DNA of 61,109 nucleotides from an uncultured Porphyromonadaceae bacterium (GTDB taxonomy: Bacteria; Bacteroidota; Bacteroidia; Bacteroidales; Muribaculaceae), in assembly GCA_947175205.1 (NCBI GenBank), contig CAMWLS010000008.1:1-61109 (forward strand), in the 5' to 3' direction. Of this stretch, positions 8,903 to 17,522 are shown piece by piece; within the stretch, counting starts at the first letter, position 1; every line of letters begins with the position of its first letter. Made by a program: the position numbers and the translations under genes. The notes beneath the pieces were generated by a model. That model saw nothing but the letters and a program-made list of their open reading frames with translations, made no database searches and had not been told where the DNA came from.

Positions 8903-9859
8903 TCAGTTTATCACATTTGAGGGTTGCCCGGCAATAAAGTTTGCCACATTCTCCACCGCTATATCCATCAGCCTATGTCGTGACTCCACCGTGGCCCACC
9001 CCAGATGAGGCGTTATGTAACAGTTGCGCGCTGAAAGGAGCGGATTATCAGCCGCGGGAGGTTCACTTGAAAGGACGTCCAGTCCGGCTGCCCGTAACTT
9101 CCCGCTGTTAAGCGCATCAGCAAGAGCCTGCTCATCCACCAGAGGACCTCTGCCAGTATTAATCAGTATAGCAGACGGCTTCATCAGCGCAAGTGCTTCA
9201 GCATCTATCATATTTCTGGTATCATCCGTCAGAGGACAGTGCAGTGACAGTATATCACTCTGAGACAGAAGCATCTCCATTGATTCCGCTTTATTCACTC
9301 CCTGTGGCAGTTTGTCAGCTTCCTTTGACGTATATGCCTGCGCCTTCATACCAAACGCCTGCGCAATTCGTGAAACTTCGCAGCCTATGTGTCCCAGTCC
9401 TACTATCCCCATGGTCTTGCCGGAAAGCTCTGTTATAGGGTGATCCCAGTAACAAAAATCAACTGATTTACTCCAGCGTCCGGCACGGTTTTCAGCTGCA
9501 TAATACTCCACACGGTTTGTAATGGCTAATATCAAAGCAAAGACCATCTGGGCCACTGAGGTAGTGCTATAAGCGGGTATATTGGTAACTGTTATCCCTT
9601 TCTCACGCGCAGCTTCAATATCCACTATATTATAACCGGTGGCCACCACCCCAATATACTTCAAGTGCGGTAAAGCCATTATAGCCTCCCGGTTCAGCAC
9701 CACCTTATTTGTCAGAAGAATCTCCGCATCTGCGGCGTGCGCAAGCAGCTCACCTGGTGAAGTGCGGTCATAAACCTTAATTTCGCCAAGAGAACTCAAA
9801 CCATCCCAGGACATATCACCGGGATTCAACCCATATCCGTCAAGAACAGTAATCTTCAT
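8903..9859 (-). CDS. D-2-hydroxyacid dehydrogenase
   Basis: 318 aa, NAD(P)-dependent dehydrogenase of the phosphoglycerate/glycerate dehydrogenase superfamily. The Rossmann motif GIVGLGHIG lies near residue 151-159. The catalytic triad is recognisable as Arg in NTGRGPLVD (about 234), Glu in SSEPP (about 264) and His in TPHLGWA (about 283). It lacks the C-terminal ACT domain of SerA, so glycerate or hydroxypyruvate reductase activity is more likely; the exact substrate is not readable. It is downstream of the RluD-like gene with a 26-base gap, probably one transcript. Confidence 0.9.
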   Translation of the reverse strand: MKITVLDGYGLNPGDMSWDGLSSLGEIKVYDRTSPGELLAHAADAEILLTNKVVLNREAIMALPHLKYIGVVATGYNIVDIEAAREKGITVTNIPAYSTTSVAQMVFALILAITNRVEYYAAENRAGRWSKSVDFCYWDHPITELSGKTMGIVGLGHIGCEVSRIAQAFGMKAQAYTSKEADKLPQGVNKAESMEMLLSQSDILSLHCPLTDDTRNMIDAEALALMKPSAILINTGRGPLVDEQALADALNSGKLRAAGLDVLSSEPPAADNPLLSARNCYITPHLGWATVESRHRLMDIAVENVANFIAGQPSNVIN

Positions 9860-9885
9860 AGTCCATAAGTATTTGGGACAAATTC

Positions 9886-10959
9886 TTATTTCCGTGATGC
9901 GGCATACTCGCGCCAGCGGTCTATCAGCGCGCTCATGTCAGCCGGTATCTCTGAAGTAAAAAACATCTCTTCTCCTGTTGCGGGATGCACAAAGCCAAGA
10001 GTGCGGGCATGGAGCGCCTGCCGCGGACAAGTTTCAAAACACCGCTGCACAAAGGTTTTATAAGCCGCAGAAGGCACGCCGCGCAGCACGTGGTCACCGC
10101 CGTAGCGTGAGTCATTGAACAGCGGATGACCTATGTGTTTCATGTGCACCCTTATCTGATGCGTACGGCCGGTTTCAAGCACACAGCGCACCAGCGCCAC
10201 ATGCCCCAGAGGCTCCAGCACATCATAATGTGTGACCGCATGTTTTCCCATATCAGAGTCAGGGGGGAAGACATCCATCTGAAGTCGGTCTCGCAGCGAG
10301 CGACCTATATTACCCTCTATACGTCCCTTATCAGGATGAGGCACTCCCCAAACTAAGGCATTATACTCCCGTCGGGTGGTCTTGTTAAAAAACTGCTTTC
10401 CAAGATGAGTCTTGGCATCAGGAGTCTTGGCCACCACCAGAAGCCCGGAGGTGTCTTTGTCAATACGGTGCACAAGGCCCATACGCGGGTCATTGACATC
10501 ATAGTCCGGATTATCCTTGAAGTGATAAGCCAGAGCGTTCACAAGCGTTCCTGAATAGTTTCCGTGGCCGGGATGCACCACCAGGCCTGCCGGCTTATCC
10601 ACCACCAGCAGATGCTCATCCTCATACACAATATTCAGCGGAATATTTTCCGGTATTATCTCCAGCTCATAGCGCGGACGGTCCATAACCACCTGCACCA
10701 CATCTCCGGGCTTTACACGGTAATTACTCTTTACAGCCTTTCCGTTCACCAGAATACACCCTGCCTCGGCAGCCTGCTGGATGCGGTTACGCGACGATTT
10801 TTCCAGCCTGCTTACCAGAAACTTGTCCACTCTCAGCAGGGTCTGTCCCGGATCAGCCACAAAGCGGAAATGCTCATATAGCTCCCGACCTTCCACTGAC
10901 GCCGCAGGATCAAGGTCCTCATCAGGCATCAGGTCCTCAGCCTCTTCTGTATTACTCAT
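9886..10959 (-). CDS. RluA-family 23S rRNA pseudouridine synthase (RluD-like)
   Basis: 357 aa from the ATG at 10959, which overlaps the PASTA gene's stop codon (ATGAGTAA). The longer upstream reading frame is shadow within the PASTA gene. An acidic N-terminus (1-25) precedes an S4 RNA-binding domain (about 42-90, LLRVDKFLVSRL...SRNRIQQAAEAG). The pseudouridine synthase domain has the catalytic Asp167 in HRIDKDTSG. The S4-plus-catalytic layout and length fit RluD, which modifies positions 1911/1915/1917 of helix 69 in E. coli; this target is family knowledge, not shown here. Confidence 0.9.
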   Translation of the reverse strand: MSNTEEAEDLMPDEDLDPAASVEGRELYEHFRFVADPGQTLLRVDKFLVSRLEKSSRNRIQQAAEAGCILVNGKAVKSNYRVKPGDVVQVVMDRPRYELEIIPENIPLNIVYEDEHLLVVDKPAGLVVHPGHGNYSGTLVNALAYHFKDNPDYDVNDPRMGLVHRIDKDTSGLLVVAKTPDAKTHLGKQFFNKTTRREYNALVWGVPHPDKGRIEGNIGRSLRDRLQMDVFPPDSDMGKHAVTHYDVLEPLGHVALVRCVLETGRTHQIRVHMKHIGHPLFNDSRYGGDHVLRGVPSAAYKTFVQRCFETCPRQALHARTLGFVHPATGEEMFFTSEIPADMSALIDRWREYAASRK

Positions 10960-11638
10960 ATGCGTTATTGTCTGATGAGTCAAACACATCATCCACAGCC
11001 TCATCAATGCTGTTGTATTCCACCTCTGTAATCTGTTCAGTACTGTCAGCCTCAGCATAAGGTGACACACTGTCCGGCGCGCCTTGTGAAACCTCAAGGA
11101 CCACCGTGGCTGTCACGGCAACCTTTGAGCCCACATGCAGCGGATTACCGTCAACAAGCGCTCTTACCACCATATCAGGATAATCACCGGGAACACTCAT
11201 GCGCCTGATATTTGTGATGCCGTATGTACGCAGAATACTCTCAGCCTGACGCGCTGACATATATTCCAGCGGAGATGTTATCACCACCTTGTCAGGCGAG
11301 AAAGAAGCTATAGTGACATATACCGGCCTGCCACGCTTTACTACAGCGCCGCCCTTGGGCCAGCTTTCAAGAATCTCACCGGCTTGCTCCGGGCCCTTAT
11401 ATATGGAATCTGAAATCTCTATGGTCAGCCGTGCATCAGCAACCACCTCTTTTGCCTTATCTATGTTCATACCCTTGATTTCAGGCACCACAGATGTCTG
11501 CCCGTGGTGAGTCCATATATCCAGAAACCAGAGACTTCCCCATGCCAGGATAACGCCGGTTAGAATAATCAGAACCACATTACTAAGCACCGGATGGCCT
11601 TTGTACAGCTTTACAAAAAAATCTTTTACTTTTCTCAT
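10952..11638 (-). CDS. PASTA-domain membrane protein
   Basis: 228 aa. A short cytoplasmic N-terminus, one transmembrane helix (about 17-41), then two PASTA domains in the periplasm (about 48-113, TSVVPEIKGMNIDKAKEV; and 115-186), then an acidic tail. PASTA domains in other bacteria bind peptidoglycan fragments or beta-lactams, usually attached to Ser/Thr kinases or penicillin-binding proteins; here there is no kinase. Start chosen at 11638 because the -7 box at 11678 lies upstream of it and the longer frame would cross that box. Same transcript as the RluD-like gene and the dehydrogenase gene. Confidence 0.88.
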   Translation of the reverse strand: MRKVKDFFVKLYKGHPVLSNVVLIILTGVILAWGSLWFLDIWTHHGQTSVVPEIKGMNIDKAKEVVADARLTIEISDSIYKGPEQAGEILESWPKGGAVVKRGRPVYVTIASFSPDKVVITSPLEYMSARQAESILRTYGITNIRRMSVPGDYPDMVVRALVDGNPLHVGSKVAVTATVVLEVSQGAPDSVSPYAEADSTEQITEVEYNSIDEAVDDVFDSSDNNAYE

Positions 11639-11677
11639 CTTGTGATATTTTAAGACGAAATATGCATATTGAAAGCA

Positions 11678-11685
11678 CAAAAATA
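11678..11685 (-). promoter_or_regulatory. Bacteroidota -7 box for the PASTA operon
   Basis: TATTTTTG on the minus strand, 40 bases before the ATG at 11638, in the divergent region shared with parC. Confidence 0.55.
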
Positions 11686-11730
11686 GCAAAAAACCACTTC
11701 TGCTCAGCGTATAGCTCCAAAAATTTTCAC

Positions 11731-11738
11731 TATTTTTG
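11731..11738 (+). promoter_or_regulatory. Bacteroidota -7 box for parC
   Basis: TATTTTTG on the plus strand, 29 bases before the GTG at 11767. It decides the parC start: initiation would fall downstream of any in-frame ATG at 11662. Confidence 0.55.
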
Positions 11739-11766
11739 TGGGGAAAAGCCATTAACCAAGAAACAC

Positions 11767-14487
11767 GTGAAAAACTTACATCAGGAAATAGAAGACCCCG
11801 AAGATGACAGAACGGAGGATATTACACCCGTATCCACCGGAAACAAACCATACACCAGCGCCTCAGACATTGTACGCCATCACCTCAAGGGTATGTACCA
11901 GACATGGTTTCTGGAGTATGCCTCTTATGTGATTCTTGAAAGAGCCGTTCCCCATATTGATGATGGTCTGAAACCTGTTCAGCGACGTATCCTTCACAGC
12001 ATGGAAACTCTGGATGACGGCCGTTTCAACAAGGTTGCAAACATTGTAGGTAACACCATGCAGTACCACCCGCATGGCGATGCCTCTATTGGTGATGCCC
12101 TGGTGCAACTGGGTCAGAAAGAACTCCTGGTGGAGACACAGGGAAACTGGGGTAATACCCTTACGGGCGCCTCTGCCGCAGCTCCGCGATACATTGAAGC
12201 GCGCCTATCTCCCTTTGCTCTGGAAGTCCTTTTCAATCCTAAAATCACGGAATGGACCATGAGTTACGACGGCCGCAAGCGCGAGCCCGTAACGCTGCCG
12301 GCCAAATTCCCCCTCCTGCTGGCTCAGGGAGCGGAAGGCATTGCCGTGGGCCTCTCTTCCAAGATTCTTCCACATAACTTCAATGAACTCATTGACGCCG
12401 CCGTGGCTTATCTAAAAGGCGAAGACTTTGAACTTTACCCTGACTTCCCCACAGGCGGTTTCATTGATGTTACCCGTTACAATGACGGCAAGAGAGGTGG
12501 AGCAGTCCGTATCCGCTCCAAGATTACAAAAATAGACAACCGCACTCTGGCTGTCACTGAAATACCTTACGGCAAAACCACCGGTACTGTAATTGCATCC
12601 ATCATAAAAGCTTTTGAAAAAGGGAAAATCAAAATCAGAAAGGTGGATGACAACACTGCCGAGCATGCAAACATACTGGTTCACCTGCAGCCCGGAACTT
12701 CCAGCGACAAAGCCATTGACGCCCTCTATGCCTTCACTGACTGTGAGGAAAGTGTCTCACCCAACTGCTGCGTGATTTCTGACCGCAAACCGCACTTCCT
12801 GGGTGTGAGCGATGTCCTACGCCACAGCGTGGACAACACACGCAACCTTCTGGGACGCGAGCTTGAAATTCAGCTATCCGAACTCCGTGAGAAGCTCTTT
12901 TTTGCCTCTCTGGAGAAAATATTCATTGAAAACCGTATTTACAAGGACCGCCAGTATGAGACCGCAGCCCACATTGACGCGGCTGTGGATCACATTGCCT
13001 CACGCCTTGAGCCCCTCACTGAAGGCTTCATCAGGCCCGTTACCAGAGATGACATCCTCCGTCTGGTAGAGATTAAGATGAAACGCATCTTCCGCTTCAG
13101 CGCTGATGAGGCTGACCAGCTCATAGCACGCCTTCAACTGCGTATTGCAGAGCTCACACACCATCTGGAACACCTGACGGAATACACCATTGACTGGTAC
13201 ACCTCTCTCAAAGAAAAATACGGTGCGGCCTACCCCCGCCGTACTGTCATCCGTAACTTTGACACCATTCAGGCCGCAACTGTTGCTGAGGCTAATGAGA
13301 AACTGTATTTTAACCGTGAGGAGGGCTTCATAGGAACAGCTCTTAAAAAGGATGACAACGTGGAATTCATCTGCAACTGCAGCGCCATGGATGACATCAT
13401 AATCTTTTACCGTGACGGCCGCTATAAAGTTGTCAAAGTACAGGAAAAGCTGTTTGTGGACAAGAACGTCCTCCATGTGGGAATATTTAACCGTGAGGAC
13501 CGCACACGCTACAACGTCATTTACCGCGACGGTAAGACCGGCACTGTAACCCCGGACGGGAAACAGCGCGGGTTCTATTACATGAAGCGCTTTGCTGTCA
13601 CCGGAGTAACACGTGACCGCGTTTATGACCTCACCCAGGGAACACCGGGCTCCAAGATCATGTGGTTTACCGCCAACCCCAACGGTGAAGCTGAGGTGGT
13701 AAAAGTCATTCTCAAGCCCAAGGCACGCCTCAAGAGCCTGCAGCTTGACGTTGACTTTGCTGACCTTGCCATACGCAGCCGCCAGTCCATGGGTAACCTT
13801 GTGACTAAAAACGAGGTCCTCCGTATGTCTCTCAAGGAGCGCGGTGTCAGCACCCTCGGAGGCAGACAGGTATGGTTTGACCGTGACGTAATGCGCATTA
13901 ACTATGACGGGCGCGGTGTAAATCTGGGTGAATTCATGGGTAATGACCGTATTCTTGTAATACTCCGGGACGGTACTTATTACACCTCAACCTTTGAGGC
14001 CACCAATCACTATGAGGACTCCATTCTCACCATTGAAAAGTATCAGCCTGACCGCATATGGACCGCCGTACTCTATGACGCCGACCAGAAATATTACTAC
14101 CTCAAACGCTTCATGCTGGATGACAGCCCGCGCAAGCAGAGCCTCATAGGCGAGAATCCTGACAGCCGACTCATTCTTCTGAGCAGCCATACTGCGCCGC
14201 GCTTCCTCATCACCTTTGGCGGCCATGACTCAGCCAGAGAGCCTCTGGAGGTTGAAGCTGTACCGTTCATAGGAGTTAAGTCACCCAAAGCCAAGGGTAA
14301 GCGCCTCACCACCTTTGACGTCAGTGAGATTACAGAGCTTGAGCCTGCAGAGCCTGTCCCCGTTGAGCCGGAAGACATGGAAACAGAGAGTGACACTGAA
14401 CAGGAGGACACACGGGAGGTAATAACTCCGGATATTTCAGATGAGGAACTCCGCGATGAAATAACAGGCCAGAAACGCCTCTTCTGA
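11767..14487 (+). CDS. parC: DNA topoisomerase IV subunit A
   Basis: 906 aa from GTG 11767; an in-frame ATG at 11662 would add 35 residues but lies upstream of the promoter. The type IIA topoisomerase A-subunit core starts at about 43 (YQTWFLEYASYVILERA), with GLKPVQRRIL and the active-site Tyr142 in APRYIEARLS. The C-terminal half is the beta-pinwheel region, which wraps DNA. The GyrA box Q-R-R-G-G-K-G is not seen, supporting ParC rather than GyrA. The tail EITGQKRLF is like Bacteroides ParC as I remember it. ParC works with ParE (not in this window) to unlink replicated chromosomes. Followed after two bases by a DUF3316-like gene. Confidence 0.93.
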   Translation: MKNLHQEIEDPEDDRTEDITPVSTGNKPYTSASDIVRHHLKGMYQTWFLEYASYVILERAVPHIDDGLKPVQRRILHSMETLDDGRFNKVANIVGNTMQYHPHGDASIGDALVQLGQKELLVETQGNWGNTLTGASAAAPRYIEARLSPFALEVLFNPKITEWTMSYDGRKREPVTLPAKFPLLLAQGAEGIAVGLSSKILPHNFNELIDAAVAYLKGEDFELYPDFPTGGFIDVTRYNDGKRGGAVRIRSKITKIDNRTLAVTEIPYGKTTGTVIASIIKAFEKGKIKIRKVDDNTAEHANILVHLQPGTSSDKAIDALYAFTDCEESVSPNCCVISDRKPHFLGVSDVLRHSVDNTRNLLGRELEIQLSELREKLFFASLEKIFIENRIYKDRQYETAAHIDAAVDHIASRLEPLTEGFIRPVTRDDILRLVEIKMKRIFRFSADEADQLIARLQLRIAELTHHLEHLTEYTIDWYTSLKEKYGAAYPRRTVIRNFDTIQAATVAEANEKLYFNREEGFIGTALKKDDNVEFICNCSAMDDIIIFYRDGRYKVVKVQEKLFVDKNVLHVGIFNREDRTRYNVIYRDGKTGTVTPDGKQRGFYYMKRFAVTGVTRDRVYDLTQGTPGSKIMWFTANPNGEAEVVKVILKPKARLKSLQLDVDFADLAIRSRQSMGNLVTKNEVLRMSLKERGVSTLGGRQVWFDRDVMRINYDGRGVNLGEFMGNDRILVILRDGTYYTSTFEATNHYEDSILTIEKYQPDRIWTAVLYDADQKYYYLKRFMLDDSPRKQSLIGENPDSRLILLSSHTAPRFLITFGGHDSAREPLEVEAVPFIGVKSPKAKGKRLTTFDVSEITELEPAEPVPVEPEDMETESDTEQEDTREVITPDISDEELRDEITGQKRLF

Positions 14488-14489
14488 GC

Positions 14490-15233
14490 ATGAACCGTTG
14501 TCTGCTGATATTATTCATCTTCTGGGCCTCTGTGGTCTCAGCGCAGCCACGACACACTCTTTCAGTGTTGGCCGGTAGCGCACACACCGCTGACACCTAT
14601 CTCTCACCTCTGAAATACAGCGGAGCCTCCACAGGCATAGCTTATGACTACAAGCGTTTATACCAGCCCTCCATGTTCAGCTTAAGCACTCAGCTCCGAG
14701 GCTCACGAACCATGAATCCTGCCCGCAATGCAGTCATGTGGGGCGCTGACCTGATGCTGTCTTCTCATTATATGTGGAGACTACCCGTTCCATCAGCCAT
14801 TGCCTCTGTCTATCTTGGTTCCGGAGCCTCAATTGCTGCCGGAGCGCTTTATTTACCGCGCAACGGCAATAACCCCGTCAGCGCATCTGCACGTATCTGC
14901 GCTGACGCAGCCATACACTGCACACATGACATCTCCATCCACCACAGGCCGCTTACTTTCAGCCTGACCGCAACCCTCCCGGTTACCGGAGCTTTCTTCC
15001 GTCAGGCTTACGGAGAACTTTATTATGAAATTTATATGGGTAACCACTCGCATCTGATTCACTGGGCGCATCCCGGAAATCTCCTTGCCCCGGACATAAG
15101 AGCCGCCGTATCCACCACTGTGGGAAAAATTTATCTCACGGGTGCATATACGCTGAATGTGGAGAACTCTTACTCCCACTCCATCACTCACCGCTGCATT
15201 TATCACTCTTTTGCAGCCGGAATATCTTTCTGA
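14490..15233 (+). CDS. DUF3316-like exported protein
   Basis: 247 aa. A Sec signal peptide ends near residue 18 (LLILFIFWASVVSAQ). The remainder is rich in alternating aromatic and small residues with repeated Ser/Tyr/Gly strands, ending in F (ISF), which suggests a small outer-membrane beta-barrel. From memory, Bacteroides genomes carry a DUF3316 gene directly after parC, and the position and length fit, but I cannot confirm the family from the sequence alone. Start codon two bases after the parC stop, so translation is probably coupled. Confidence 0.65.
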   Translation: MNRCLLILFIFWASVVSAQPRHTLSVLAGSAHTADTYLSPLKYSGASTGIAYDYKRLYQPSMFSLSTQLRGSRTMNPARNAVMWGADLMLSSHYMWRLPVPSAIASVYLGSGASIAAGALYLPRNGNNPVSASARICADAAIHCTHDISIHHRPLTFSLTATLPVTGAFFRQAYGELYYEIYMGNHSHLIHWAHPGNLLAPDIRAAVSTTVGKIYLTGAYTLNVENSYSHSITHRCIYHSFAAGISF

Positions 15234-15237
15234 CCTT

Positions 15238-16266
15238 ATGAAACACCTGACATACTTTCTCTTACTCGTGGGGGCATTATCCTTAAGCGCATGCCATGAC
15301 CTGGAATCTGAGCCCAACACTGCCCTGGGGAACCTCAGAGCGCTGTGGACCACGGTGGATGAACACTACTGCTATTTCAATGAAAAAAACATAAACTGGG
15401 ATTCAATATACTCAGTTTACGCTCCTCGTGTCAACACATCCACCACTGCCACTGAACTCTTTGAAATCTGTTCAGACATGCTGGCTGAGCTTAAAGACGG
15501 CCATGTAAACCTTGCCTCGCCCTGGGAAACAAGCTATTACAGAGGATGGTGGAGTGACTACCCCCAGAACTATGACGCCCGTGTAATTCAGGAACATTAC
15601 TTCAACTTCAGATACCATACTGCCGGGGCCGTCAATTACGGTATTCTAACCCCTGACAGCGTAGGATACCTCCATTACAGTACTTTCAGCAGCTCCATTC
15701 CTGAATATACCATGGACTACATTCTGTTATCCATGAGAAACTGCCCCGGACTGATTGTGGACATACGTGACAACGGCGGTGGTGACCTCACTAATGTTGA
15801 ACGCCTGGTGGCACGCTTTCTGGATGAGACCATAACTGCCGGTTACATAATTCATAAGACAGGCAAGGGACACGGAGACTTCTCATCGCCCTACTCCTTC
15901 ACATACTCTCCGGCCACTGACCATGTCAGATGGCTCAGACCCGTGGTCCTCCTTACCAACCGTAGCACATACAGCGCTGCCAATAACTTTGCAGCCATAA
16001 TGCGTACCTTGCCTCATGTCACCCAAGTGGGAGCCACCACCGGAGGTGGAGGCGGAATGCCCTTCTCATCTGAACTTCCATGCGGATGGGCATTGCGCAT
16101 GTCTGGAAGCCCCATCCTGGACCCCAACGGAGAAAGTACAGAAAAAGGAGTTGCGCCACACGTAGCAGTGGACATAACCCCTTATGAAACAGCAATGGGC
16201 CGTGACCCAATTCTGGACACGGCCCGTGAAATAATTGTCAACTCAGTTAATAACAAATCCCGGTAA
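15238..16266 (+). CDS. S41-family peptidase lipoprotein
   Basis: 342 aa from the ATG at 15238, chosen because it gives a lipoprotein signal with lipobox LSAC (Cys19); upstream in-frame sequence overlaps the DUF3316-like gene. The C-terminal tail-specific protease domain includes DIRDNGGG (175-182) and the nucleophile region NRSTYSAAN, with Ser246 as the likely catalytic residue, followed by GATTGGGGG. There is no clear PDZ domain, so it resembles the short S41 forms common in Bacteroidota. It probably degrades or processes peptides in the periplasm or at the outer membrane. Four bases after the upstream gene. Confidence 0.88.
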   Translation: MKHLTYFLLLVGALSLSACHDLESEPNTALGNLRALWTTVDEHYCYFNEKNINWDSIYSVYAPRVNTSTTATELFEICSDMLAELKDGHVNLASPWETSYYRGWWSDYPQNYDARVIQEHYFNFRYHTAGAVNYGILTPDSVGYLHYSTFSSSIPEYTMDYILLSMRNCPGLIVDIRDNGGGDLTNVERLVARFLDETITAGYIIHKTGKGHGDFSSPYSFTYSPATDHVRWLRPVVLLTNRSTYSAANNFAAIMRTLPHVTQVGATTGGGGGMPFSSELPCGWALRMSGSPILDPNGESTEKGVAPHVAVDITPYETAMGRDPILDTAREIIVNSVNNKSR

Positions 16267-16407
16267 GGATACAAGCTCCCTTGATGACGGGACATACACT
16301 CTGGCAAACTGACGCAGAAAAGAAAGCGTCCGGGCAGAGGGTCCGGGAATATGACGGTTCCGCGGCGATGAATGAACTGAGTTAATAGGAGTAGAGTTTT
16401 TTTGCAT
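16243..16407 (-). CDS. Small 54-aa protein with FLRQFARVY core
   Basis: An ATG at 16407 opens a 54-codon frame ending in TGA at 16243, with its last 24 bases overlapping the 3' end of the S41 gene on the opposite strand. It has no signal peptide or membrane helix, a Ser/Pro/Asn-rich start, then PSARTLSFLRQFARVY (about 23-38) and a final GFVIN. From memory, short Bacteroidales proteins of 45-60 aa with a P-S-x-x-T-L-x-F-[LI]-[RK]-Q-F-A-R-x-Y core and a terminal N are widespread and unnamed; I could not check this. No TAnnTTTG box was found upstream. Function unknown. Confidence 0.55.
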   Translation of the reverse strand: MQKNSTPINSVHSSPRNRHIPGPSARTLSFLRQFARVYVPSSRELVSLPGFVIN

Positions 16408-16591
16408 AGGCAAGTAGTCTAAGGAATTAATACTGAGAGACTCTTATTTAAGTTAGAACTCAATTAAAAAACGTGGGACACAAGGCTTTATTGCATCATA
16501 CACAGGCAAAAAAACATGTTTTAGAGCAAACTTTTTATTGTATTTCACTGGTTAAAAATAATTAAACCTCCCCTTTTGGCTTTATACTTTC
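16408..16591. other. AT-rich intergenic region with no further gene
   Basis: Together with the sigma-factor promoter and leader (16592-16739) this makes about 330 bases without a gene. I see no additional ORF with support, no tRNA and no strong hairpin. Confidence 0.6.
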
Positions 16592-16622
16592 TTGCATAGT
16601 ATAAAAATAAAACATACCTTTG
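16592..16622 (+). promoter_or_regulatory. Bacteroidota promoter for the sigma factor gene
   Basis: TTG (16592-16594) followed after 20 bases by TACCTTTG (16615-16622), the full TTTG-N19-TAnnTTTG arrangement. It predicts a leader of about 110 bases before the ATG at 16740, long for this genome. Confidence 0.75.
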
Positions 16623-16739
16623 CAAAACACTTAATATCTATCCGCATCGCGGAACTTTTTACATATACTTTTATTTAACACTTAATACTATATTGCCTAT
16701 AGCCCATTTCTACTCTAAACATTAAAAGAAAGAATAGTA

Positions 16740-17333
16740 ATGCAAGCACTTGACAAGATGACTGACGCTCAGTTAGTTCAGGCTTACACACAAGGCAACA
16801 ACACAGCTTTTGACACTCTGCTGACCCGCTATCAGGCCCAGGTCTACAATTACATAATGGCTTCCGTTAAAGATGCCACTATGGCTGATGATATCTTTCA
16901 GGAAACTTTTGTAAAAGTAATAACCACCCTGAAACAGAACCGTTACACTGAAAACGGTAAATTCGGTGCCTGGTTACTCAGAATTGCACGCAATCTGATT
17001 ATTGACCACTTCCGTCAGGAGAAAAGTGAAAATGCTGTCAGCACTGATGATGAAAACTTCAGCATCCTTAACCGCAAGGAGCTGAGTGACTCCACCATTG
17101 AAGACATAATGGTAGATGCACAGATATGCACTGACGTGCGCCGCCTCATCATGCAGTTGCCTCATAATCAGCGCTGCGTTCTGGTAATGAGATATTACAA
17201 GAACCTGAGCTTTAAGGAAATTGCTGAAAAACTCAACATCAGCATAAACACTGCTCTGGGACGCATGCGCTATGCCATCCTGAACATGCGCCGTATGGCC
17301 TCTGAGCGTAAAATTGAACTTTCACGCGTTTAA
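16740..17333 (+). CDS. ECF-type sigma-70 family RNA polymerase sigma factor
   Basis: 197 aa. Sigma region 2 spans about 15-85 (LLTRYQAQVYNYIMASVKD, ADDIFQETFVKV, WLLRIARNLIIDHFRQ) and region 4 about 135-185 (LPHNQRCVLVMRYYKNLSFKEIAEKLNIS, a helix-turn-helix for the -35-type element). Region 3 is absent, as in ECF sigma factors. No anti-sigma gene is adjacent, which is also so for several housekeeping-like ECF factors in Bacteroides; EcfO is one possible relative, but I cannot assign it. It has its own strong promoter and ends at a 20-bp palindrome. Confidence 0.92.
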   Translation: MQALDKMTDAQLVQAYTQGNNTAFDTLLTRYQAQVYNYIMASVKDATMADDIFQETFVKVITTLKQNRYTENGKFGAWLLRIARNLIIDHFRQEKSENAVSTDDENFSILNRKELSDSTIEDIMVDAQICTDVRRLIMQLPHNQRCVLVMRYYKNLSFKEIAEKLNISINTALGRMRYAILNMRRMASERKIELSRV

Positions 17334-17360
17334 TCAGGCCTTTTAAAGCCATTAAAATTT

Positions 17361-17404
17361 TTGAGAGGGCGCTTCAAAATTTGCATTTTGAAGCGCCCTC
17401 TCAA
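17361..17404. terminator. Perfect 20-bp hairpin after the sigma factor gene
   Basis: The arms 17361-17380 and 17385-17404 are exact reverse complements around a TTGC loop. It is placed as the terminator of the sigma-factor gene, but neither strand has a classical T-run directly after the stem, so it may instead block exonucleases or act as a binding palindrome. Confidence 0.6.
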
Positions 17405-17496
17405 GCTGTGTAAGTTACGTTGCCGATGACCTATTATAACACACCGTATATGAAAGAATGTACTGTGACCCCTAAACCCGGTCTCATAATTTTTGC

Positions 17497-17504
17497 TACC
17501 TTTG
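17497..17504 (+). promoter_or_regulatory. Bacteroidota -7 box (TACCTTTG) for znuA
   Basis: An exact TAnnTTTG match 18 bases before the ATG at 17523, implying a leader of roughly 12 bases. No Zur-like palindrome is obvious around it. Confidence 0.6.
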
Positions 17505-17522
17505 CATTAAATAAAAAGAAAC

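Noticed and set aside
11662-11766. Upstream ATG for parC adding 35 residues
   Set aside because: The promoter at 11731 lies inside this extension and the extra residues do not resemble ParC.
16740-17333. Extracytoplasmic sigma factor with anti-sigma partner
   Set aside because: No membrane anti-sigma (FecR-like) gene is adjacent.
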